Positions 1-5,394 of a DNA stretch of 7,367 bases are shown piece by piece; the stretch's first letter is position 1, and every line of letters starts with the position of its first letter. A program made the position numbers and the translations under genes. The notes below the pieces were generated by a model. The model searched no databases, was not told the origin of the DNA, and was given only the letters and a program-made list of their open reading frames with translations. Origin of the DNA: Acidobacteriaceae bacterium (lineage in GTDB: Bacteria; Acidobacteriota; Terriglobia; Terriglobales; Acidobacteriaceae); contig JAOAPG010000164.1 in the NCBI GenBank assembly GCA_025462785.1, positions 1 through 7,367 of the forward strand, given 5' to 3'.

Positions 1-47
1 CCAACCAAAAGTCCAGAACTAACGCTTTACAGCTTCGTCCATTCGAA

Positions 48-2282
48 TCACTCGCAATACATCACACTGGCGGCGAAACGAATGAGGCCGACAAACCATT
101 GAGCCTGCTTCTGAGCCAAGTCTTCGGCTTCGAGATCGCCTCGCAACTGTCCCGCCGCCGAGAGTGCTTTCGCTTGCGAGAGCAGAACGCTGGAGTTGCC
201 ACGAAAATCAAACCAGACCGGAAATCTGCGGAGATAATTCCCGCCGCCCAGTGGAATTCCGCGCCGCACTTCTTCTACATAGGCGTCGCGATCCGCCGCC
301 CGAAGTGGAGTCCAATTCTTCGCTTCGGGAATAAGCCGCGCTTCGCTTTCGCGATATACGGCCGCCGGCAAAACCGAATAAGGCTCATCGACGACGGAGG
401 CCGGCTTCAAATAGTATTGGGAGTGCAAGACCACGGCCGAGTACCACTTCATCCACTTCTCATGGTCCGGGAAGGCTTCGCACAGAAGGGTAAGAGCCAT
501 GATCGGCTCCTGCTCCTGGCCGATGTGAAAGCGATGAAAAAGATTCTCGCGCTTAGGCGTGGTGTAGAAATAACCCGTCAACGGGATCGTCCAAGGCTGA
601 AGGGTGCGCTCCTGAGAAGCGAGCACTTGATCACCCAAGACAATAGCTTCCTGCGCGTAACGATCATCTCCAGTCGCCAGATAAAGCTCGACCGATGCGA
701 CCACGCCGAATGAAGTTCGTTCCAATTCGTCCTGTGCCCCATAGACTTCAGCAAGCGGAGCCGCGGCTTTCAGACCTTCGACCGCATACTTCCAGTCTTC
801 TGCAGCAATGACGAGGCTGCGGTTCGCCAGCTCCGGATCGCTATCTTTCAATATGCGCGACGCCAAAGCCTCCACTCCGCTTACGCGGAAGTTCCACTCC
901 GGATTATTGATGGCTTGGCCGAAGCGATCATCTGCCGTACCTATAATGCCGTCCGTCCAGTAACTAACCAATTGACCAGTGCTGCGGTACCCATCTCCAA
1001 ATCGCGTTTTGAGCACCCAATTCAAGCCCCAGCGCGCTTCTTCCAGCAAACGATTGTAGAGAACCGGATCTTCACCTTGCCGCTTCAGACTATCCGCAAG
1101 CGACAAGAGGGCGTACACCATTCCCGGCGTGTTTCCCGTCGCAGACAGGTCCCCGGCATCGTGGTATCCACCATTGACGACAATTCGCTCATCGTCGTGA
1201 ACGGTGTAGATGTCCTGATGACACCTGCCGTGAATGCCAGGGATTTCGGTTCCGCATCGCTCGCTGTACATGAAGTTGACCGCCTTCCAAATGCTGTCGA
1301 GCCAGGCGTCATCTCCAATGCGGAAAGAGCGAGTCAGTATATCCCCGGCTTTGATCACGTACGTGCCGGGCTGGCGGACTTCAGAAAAATCCAGCACTTG
1401 ATACTTGCCCAACGGAGTAGTAGTTTGCTCGACCGGTTTGGTCAGAACGATCTGGCCGGTCTGTTGTTTAATCACAGAGAACTCGTGAGCTGTCAGATCG
1501 CTGGCGATTGCGGACTTCGAGGAACCAGTTGTGTATCCGCTGTCGCTGAAAGCAATCTTTCCGGGCGCGACGTCCCAACCCTCGACGTGATCGGCCACCA
1601 CGCGCTGCAGGTCCAGCTGATCGATATCTAAAATAGTCTGATCGCCAGGGTCGGGAAATTTCTTGGGCAGGCTGTAGGCGATGTCGAGTGCAGTGATGCG
1701 ATCGCGGTCGAGTGGAGCGATCTCCCAAACGACATGGTTCCACGTGTGATTCTCGAGAGTGATGGACTCGTGCCGACCCTCGTTGTACCGGTCCGGTAAC
1801 TTGTGGGCGCCGTCATTGTGGAGGACCAGCGAACAGGAAATGGAGGGTGCACCAATGACATCGGGGTAGACCCATAGAGAGATGCGGTTGTAGCGGCTCC
1901 AGTCTTCGCCGGGAAATTTTCTGGTCGCAACAAGATCCTCCCACTCCCCGCCGCCCTCAACCTGAGCGACATTTGTAGTGGAATGGATTCGCAGCGAATG
2001 CCGGCCATCTTTGGCGTGGGCGTCGGTTAATGTCATCTCTCCCGCGCCAGCGAACGACCAGGTGGAAAGGTCTTCCATGCTGACCAGTAAACGTGAATCG
2101 AGGCCTTTCTTGTATAGCCCACGGAATTCCGCTCCGTCTTCATATTTCGCTCGCATGGGCATCTCGGGAGCGATTTGTTGTGCAGTGAGGGACGCGCCCA
2201 AACAAAAGATACTTAGGAGAGTGGTAATGCTGAACCGGCGTGCCTTGCTTGCGGATCTGCTCCATCTTGACTTGAAATCCAT
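48..2282 (-). CDS. Secreted GH9-family glycoside hydrolase (cellulase-like), C-terminally truncated
   Basis: A 744-residue protein probably exported to the periplasm or outside to act on beta-glucan-type polysaccharide. Residues 1-34 form a signal peptide: a basic n-region with RR at 15-16, a hydrophobic core at about 18-31, and likely cleavage after LTA (34). There is no lipobox. Residues about 65-230 look like a beta-sandwich, galactose-binding-like module. Residues about 238-325 resemble the Ig-like domain found N-terminal to GH9 domains (CelD_N). GH9 features follow: YHDAGD at 373-378, whose Asp375 and Asp378 match the family's catalytic-base motif, and a conserved-looking helix ARWGLNWVLK at 416-425. 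The end is abnormal. QWFVGLIRFAASVMYCE (728-744) aligns with the family pattern W-x-x-G-x-N-P-F-x-x-S, then TGA follows. The later His-containing segment and the catalytic-acid Glu expected in GH9 are absent. The Met at 2282 is chosen because it gives a complete signal peptide and has Shine-Dalgarno-like sequence upstream. GH9 assignment is fairly sure; substrate and activity are not. It may be a decaying gene. Confidence 0.82.
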   Translation of the reverse strand: MDFKSRWSRSASKARRFSITTLLSIFCLGASLTAQQIAPEMPMRAKYEDGAEFRGLYKKGLDSRLLVSMEDLSTWSFAGAGEMTLTDAHAKDGRHSLRIHSTTNVAQVEGGGEWEDLVATRKFPGEDWSRYNRISLWVYPDVIGAPSISCSLVLHNDGAHKLPDRYNEGRHESITLENHTWNHVVWEIAPLDRDRITALDIAYSLPKKFPDPGDQTILDIDQLDLQRVVADHVEGWDVAPGKIAFSDSGYTTGSSKSAIASDLTAHEFSVIKQQTGQIVLTKPVEQTTTPLGKYQVLDFSEVRQPGTYVIKAGDILTRSFRIGDDAWLDSIWKAVNFMYSERCGTEIPGIHGRCHQDIYTVHDDERIVVNGGYHDAGDLSATGNTPGMVYALLSLADSLKRQGEDPVLYNRLLEEARWGLNWVLKTRFGDGYRSTGQLVSYWTDGIIGTADDRFGQAINNPEWNFRVSGVEALASRILKDSDPELANRSLVIAAEDWKYAVEGLKAAAPLAEVYGAQDELERTSFGVVASVELYLATGDDRYAQEAIVLGDQVLASQERTLQPWTIPLTGYFYTTPKRENLFHRFHIGQEQEPIMALTLLCEAFPDHEKWMKWYSAVVLHSQYYLKPASVVDEPYSVLPAAVYRESEARLIPEAKNWTPLRAADRDAYVEEVRRGIPLGGGNYLRRFPVWFDFRGNSSVLLSQAKALSAAGQLRGDLEAEDLAQKQAQWFVGLIRFAASVMYCE

Positions 2283-2289
2283 TATTAAA

Positions 2290-2301
2290 CCCTAAGCCTC
2301 C
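2290..2301 (-). promoter_or_regulatory. Ribosome-binding site of the GH9 gene
   Basis: Reading the minus strand, GGAGG (2301-2297) lies 14 bases and AGGG (2293-2290) lies 7 bases before the ATG at 2282-2280. The AGGG spacing is the more usual one. Either supports initiation at 2282, which also gives an intact signal peptide. No convincing sigma70 -10/-35 pair was found for this gene. Confidence 0.5.
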
Positions 2302-2332
2302 ATGAAATAAACACACGAGCAATTGATCTGCA

Positions 2333-2361
2333 GGAAGTGACCTGTTTGCACAGTCACTTCC
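2333..2361. repeat. Strong inverted repeat / hairpin in the GH9 upstream region
   Basis: Arms GGAAGTGAC (2333-2341) and GTCACTTCC (2353-2361) are perfect 9-base complements. The stem continues past one bulged C (2342) with TGT (2343-2345) paired to ACA (2350-2352), leaving a four-base loop. Read as RNA on the GH9 strand the loop is GCAA, which fits the GNRA tetraloop pattern. The element ends 51 bases before the GH9 start codon. Neither side has a T-run, so a Rho-independent terminator is unlikely. It may be a leader RNA hairpin or an operator for a dimeric regulator. Confidence 0.6.
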
Positions 2362-2368
2362 GGAGTAT

Positions 2369-2399
2369 GGAACGAATATCCCTTGCTCGGGTAAGTTCC
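2369..2399. repeat. Weak imperfect inverted repeat
   Basis: GGAAC (2369-2373) pairs with GTTCC (2395-2399), and CCC (2380-2382) pairs with GGG (2389-2391) inside it, giving a two-part stem with an internal loop. It begins eight bases after the strong hairpin ends. A stem this short could be chance in GC-rich DNA. Confidence 0.25.
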
Positions 2400-2422
2400 C
2401 ATAATACAAGCCCGAAGCCGTG

Positions 2423-2436
2423 TGCTGCCGGTAGCA
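2423..2436. repeat. 14-base near-palindrome
   Basis: TGCTGCCGGTAGCA is self-complementary except for one opposed pair (2427/2432). It has the size and symmetry of a helix-turn-helix operator half-site pair, but no regulator family can be named from it. Could be chance. Confidence 0.25.
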
Positions 2437-2461
2437 GTGGATTTGTTCGCAACGCATTGTT

Positions 2462-2494
2462 TTCCGATTGCCCTCTATCACGGGTGATCCGGAA
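2462..2494. repeat. Nested palindrome (outer TTCCG/CGGAA, inner ATCAC/GTGAT)
   Basis: The inner part ATCACGGGTGAT (2477-2488) has 5-base complementary arms around GG. Outer arms TTCCG (2462-2466) and CGGAA (2490-2494) also pair. It could be an operator for either divergent gene or part of a folded leader on the GH9 strand. Arms are short, so confidence is low. Confidence 0.25.
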
Positions 2495-2585
2495 TTTACT
2501 GCTTACGATAAGTGTGTCCCTGGATTGTTTGAATGAGTGATAATTGGCTCTGGCTTTGTCGGGCTCGCGCCAGGGGCATCATTCA

Positions 2586-2614
2586 TTGACGAGCGGGAGC
2601 CGCGCCCCTAGAAT
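2586..2614 (+). promoter_or_regulatory. Predicted sigma70-type promoter of the kinase gene
   Basis: TTGACG (2586-2591, five of six matches to TTGACA) is followed after exactly 17 bases by TAGAAT (2609-2614, five of six matches to TATAAT). Transcription would begin near 2620-2622, giving a leader of only about 24 bases before the kinase ATG at 2645. That leader has no clear Shine-Dalgarno sequence, only purine-rich AAGA next to the start codon. Confidence 0.6.
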
Positions 2615-2644
2615 GAAGCGACCCGAAAGTCGAGCATCCCAAGA

Positions 2645-5305
2645 ATGATCGACCAGATCATCTCGCACTACCGCATCGTGGACAAGCTTGGTGGCGGCGG
2701 GATGGGTGTGGTCTACAAAGCCGAGGACTCGCGGCTGCACCGCTTCGTTGCTCTCAAGTTCCTGCCTGAAGAGGTTGCGCGAGATCCCCAGTCTCTCGCC
2801 CGCTTCCAACGTGAAGCCCAAGCTGCTTCGGCACTGAATCACCCCAACATCTGTACCATCCACGAAATTAGTGAGGAGAGTGGGCAGACCTTCATCGCAA
2901 TGGAGTTTCTGGATGGGACCACGCTCAAGCACCGGATTACCCAGCGTCCTCTCGATGTAGGCTTGCTGCTTGCACTTGCGATTGAGATTGCCGACGCTCT
3001 CGACGCCGCACACTCAAAGGGGATCGTTCACCGCGACATTAAACCTGCAAACATATTCGTGACCGAGCGCCATCATGCGAAGATCCTTGATTTCGGATTA
3101 GCAAAAGTCACCGCGGAGCGCGGCAAGGTCACGGGAGGTTCAGGAGTTACGGCCGGACCGACAGTCGCAATCAGTCCCGAGCAGCTGACGTCTCCGGGCT
3201 CGGCATTAGGCACGGTAGCGTACATGAGCCCCGAGCAGTCGCTCGGCGAAGATGTGGATGCGCGCACAGATGTGTTTTCATTTGGGGTGGTGCTGTACGA
3301 AATGAGCACCGGTCAACTGCCGTTTGAAGGAAGTACGTCAGCAGCAATTTTCAATGCAATTCTTAACAAAGCACCAGCCACGCCTCTTGGCTTAAATCCA
3401 AAGCTCCCTCCCGAACTAGCCCGCATTGTCAATAAGGCTTTGGAAAAGGATCGCGATTTGCGTTACCAGAGCGCGGCGGAAATGCGATCCGATCTCAAGC
3501 GTTTGCAGCGTGACTGGCATCCATCTTCGCAGCAGATGGCCGCTGCCGCCGAGTGCAGCGGGTCGGTGACGAGTGCGACGCCATTGCAGAGCACCCAACC
3601 GAACGTAGCCCTGGCCATGAAGCGCGTACCCTTGCTAGTCGGCGCAGTCTTGTTGGTGGTTGCCGCGGTTGCGATTGCCAGTTTCTTCGTTGGTCAGCTA
3701 AGCTCAACACCATCCGTGCCGACATTTCGTGAGCTGAGCTTCCGTCGGGGAGCGCTGTCCGCAGCCAGATTTGCGCCGGACCCGCGCTCGGCTGTTTACA
3801 GCGCATCTTGGGAGGGCAATCCGCAATCGGTCTTTATTAGTTCCCCTAACTCAACCGAGTCGCGCGATCTCGGACTCCCGGAAACCGCGGTATTGGCAGT
3901 GTCGGCGGCGGGACAGATGGCAGTGTTGCGTCACTTTAGCGTCAGTCCCAATCACTTCATGAGTCGGGGTACGCTGGCTCAGGTTTCCATCGGTGCAGAT
4001 GCTCCGCGCGATCTTCTGGATAACGTTGAAGCTGCTGATTGGGCGCCCAGCGGAGATGCGTTAGCCGTGGTCCACGCTGTGAACGGGCAAACTCGAGTCG
4101 AGTATCCGATCGGAAAAGTGTTGTATGAAACCGCCGGCTGGATCAGCCATTTGCGCTTCTCTCCCACAGGAGATCACCTCGCATTTGTTGACCATAACTT
4201 GCTGGGAGATGACGGAGGCACCATCAGCGTCATTGACCTCAAGGGCAAGAAATCCGATTTGACAGAACGTTGGGCGAGCGCGATGGGAGCGGCATGGTCA
4301 CCTTCAGGGGACGAAATCTGGTTCACGGCGACCGCTACTGGCTTTAGCCGTTCCCTGCGTGGCGTCAAATTGTCAGGCAAAGTCCGCGAACTGCTCAGCG
4401 CTCCGGGAACCCTTACGCTGCATGACGTTGGCGCTGGGGGACGCGCTTTGATTTCCCGCGATGCGTTGCGTGCTGGCGCGATAGGCATGGCACCGGGTGA
4501 AAGCAAGGAACGTGACCTGAGTTGGCAGGATTGGACTGTTCCAATCGACATCTCCGAAGACGGGAAGGTTGTCGTGTTTATTGAGGCAGGTGAAGCAGGG
4601 GGCGGCGAATATGCAGTTTTTAGCCGCGATACGAGTGGTACCTCTGCCGTTCGTCTCGGCGAGGGCTCCGCTAATGCACTGTCACCCGACGGCAAGTGGA
4701 CTCTGGTGTTGCGCCAAAATATGTCTCCTCCCGACTTCGTACTTCTTCCGACCGGAGTGGGCCAGCAACGACGATTTTCGACTGGCAGCGTTGTCCCATC
4801 TGGTGGTCAGTTTCTCGCTGATTCTAAACGGCTGTTGTTTGAAGGTCACGAACCCGGACATGCTTCGCGATTGTATATTGAGGGGCTCGATGGGGGTCAG
4901 CCCCGTCCCATTACTCCCGAAGGATTTCGTTTGGGGACACACGCTCACTCTGTCTCGCCCGATGGAAAACGAGTCGCCGCGATTACGACCGATGGAATGG
5001 TTCTAGTGTCCTTGGATGGAGGCGATCCACATCCCATTCCTGGAACATTGGCCAACGACGCCCCTCTGCGTTGGGCAAAAGATGGAAGCGCCTTATTTGT
5101 CGGACAGCGCGGCGAAACATCTTGTCCGGTCTCGCGCCTGGATATCCAGACTGGAACCAGAACGGCATGGAAGACAGTTCGACCGTCTGACGTAGCCGGA
5201 GTGGAAAACGTTGCGTGCCCCCGCATCGCCGCAGACGAAGAGCATTACGTTTTTGGCTATGTACGCAACCTCTCTGATTTGTTTCTTGTGGAGCACTTGA
5301 AGTAA
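2645..5305 (+). CDS. Membrane-anchored Ser/Thr protein kinase with C-terminal PD40/TolB-like beta-propeller
   Basis: A complete 886-residue Hanks-type kinase. The cytoplasmic kinase domain (about 9-290) has the glycine-rich loop GGGGMG (16-21), ATP-anchoring Lys38 (VALK), Glu57, catalytic loop HRDIKPAN (129-136, Asp131), DFG (149-151), a Ser/Thr-rich activation segment (155-190), SPE (195-197, in the APE position) and Asp209. All catalytic residues are present, so it should be active. A single hydrophobic span (about 328-350) follows a short linker. Residues about 360-886 form the putative extracytoplasmic sensor, with PD40-like repeats: WAPSGD (about 465), RFSPTGD (about 503), AWSPSGD (about 550), ISEDGK (about 635), LSPDGK (about 678) and VSPDGK (about 769). 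This layout is common in acidobacterial kinases; the ligand and phosphorylation targets are unknown. The start is firm, since an in-frame TAG at 2609-2611 precedes it with no ATG, GTG or TTG between. It runs divergently from the GH9 gene. Confidence 0.93.
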   Translation: MIDQIISHYRIVDKLGGGGMGVVYKAEDSRLHRFVALKFLPEEVARDPQSLARFQREAQAASALNHPNICTIHEISEESGQTFIAMEFLDGTTLKHRITQRPLDVGLLLALAIEIADALDAAHSKGIVHRDIKPANIFVTERHHAKILDFGLAKVTAERGKVTGGSGVTAGPTVAISPEQLTSPGSALGTVAYMSPEQSLGEDVDARTDVFSFGVVLYEMSTGQLPFEGSTSAAIFNAILNKAPATPLGLNPKLPPELARIVNKALEKDRDLRYQSAAEMRSDLKRLQRDWHPSSQQMAAAAECSGSVTSATPLQSTQPNVALAMKRVPLLVGAVLLVVAAVAIASFFVGQLSSTPSVPTFRELSFRRGALSAARFAPDPRSAVYSASWEGNPQSVFISSPNSTESRDLGLPETAVLAVSAAGQMAVLRHFSVSPNHFMSRGTLAQVSIGADAPRDLLDNVEAADWAPSGDALAVVHAVNGQTRVEYPIGKVLYETAGWISHLRFSPTGDHLAFVDHNLLGDDGGTISVIDLKGKKSDLTERWASAMGAAWSPSGDEIWFTATATGFSRSLRGVKLSGKVRELLSAPGTLTLHDVGAGGRALISRDALRAGAIGMAPGESKERDLSWQDWTVPIDISEDGKVVVFIEAGEAGGGEYAVFSRDTSGTSAVRLGEGSANALSPDGKWTLVLRQNMSPPDFVLLPTGVGQQRRFSTGSVVPSGGQFLADSKRLLFEGHEPGHASRLYIEGLDGGQPRPITPEGFRLGTHAHSVSPDGKRVAAITTDGMVLVSLDGGDPHPIPGTLANDAPLRWAKDGSALFVGQRGETSCPVSRLDIQTGTRTAWKTVRPSDVAGVENVACPRIAADEEHYVFGYVRNLSDLFLVEHLK

Positions 5306-5359
5306 ACAAGTTGCTGAGGTCGATTTGCTTTCCGGGCGTAGTCTCAGGTCCACAGAAAT

Positions 5360-5391
5360 GTATTCGGACTAGTAATTACCTGACCGAATAC
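5360..5391. terminator. Inverted repeat in the convergent gap, possible bidirectional terminator
   Basis: GTATTCGG (5360-5367) and CCGAATAC (5384-5391) are perfect 8-base complements around a 16-base loop. The element lies between the kinase stop (5303-5305) and the stop of the oppositely oriented oxidoreductase gene (5395-5397), where a shared terminator would be expected. There is no T-run on either side and the loop is large, so it is not a textbook Rho-independent terminator. A competing pairing CAGGT (5345-5349)/ACCTG (5378-5382) is also possible. Confidence 0.35.
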
Positions 5392-5394
5392 TCC

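Larger units (their letters stand above)
2283..2644. other. Divergent intergenic control region (GH9 gene / kinase)
   Basis: A 362-base stretch with no credible protein gene, lying between the two divergent start codons. It holds the GH9 ribosome-binding site (2290-2301), a strong hairpin (2333-2361), weaker palindromic elements at 2369-2399, 2423-2436 and 2462-2494, and the predicted kinase promoter (2586-2614). About 90 bases (2495-2585) between the last palindrome and the promoter show nothing I can assign. Because both genes start from here, regulator binding in this region could affect both; this is inference. Confidence 0.8.

Noticed and set aside
915..1631. Long open frame (238 codons) on the plus strand inside the GH9 gene
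   Set aside because: Antisense to a well-supported gene, with no recognisable domain; it is explained by the codon bias of the opposite strand. The same applies to the plus-strand frame at 99-713.
2140..2481. Minus-strand frame (113 codons) crossing the GH9 start and the intergenic hairpin
   Set aside because: It is out of frame with the signal peptide, covers non-coding palindromes and has low-complexity-free but unrecognisable sequence.
2543..2561. Possible sigma54 promoter (TTGGCTC...TTTGTC)
   Set aside because: The -24 GG is present, but the invariant GC at -12 is GT at the required spacing.
2613..2648. 11-codon open frame whose TGA overlaps the kinase ATG (ATGA)
   Set aside because: Its ATG lies within and just after the predicted -10 box, upstream of the expected transcription start, and it has no ribosome-binding site.
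2579..3013. Minus-strand frame (144 codons) opposite the kinase start
   Set aside because: It overlaps the predicted kinase promoter and the conserved kinase N-lobe, and its product resembles no family I know.
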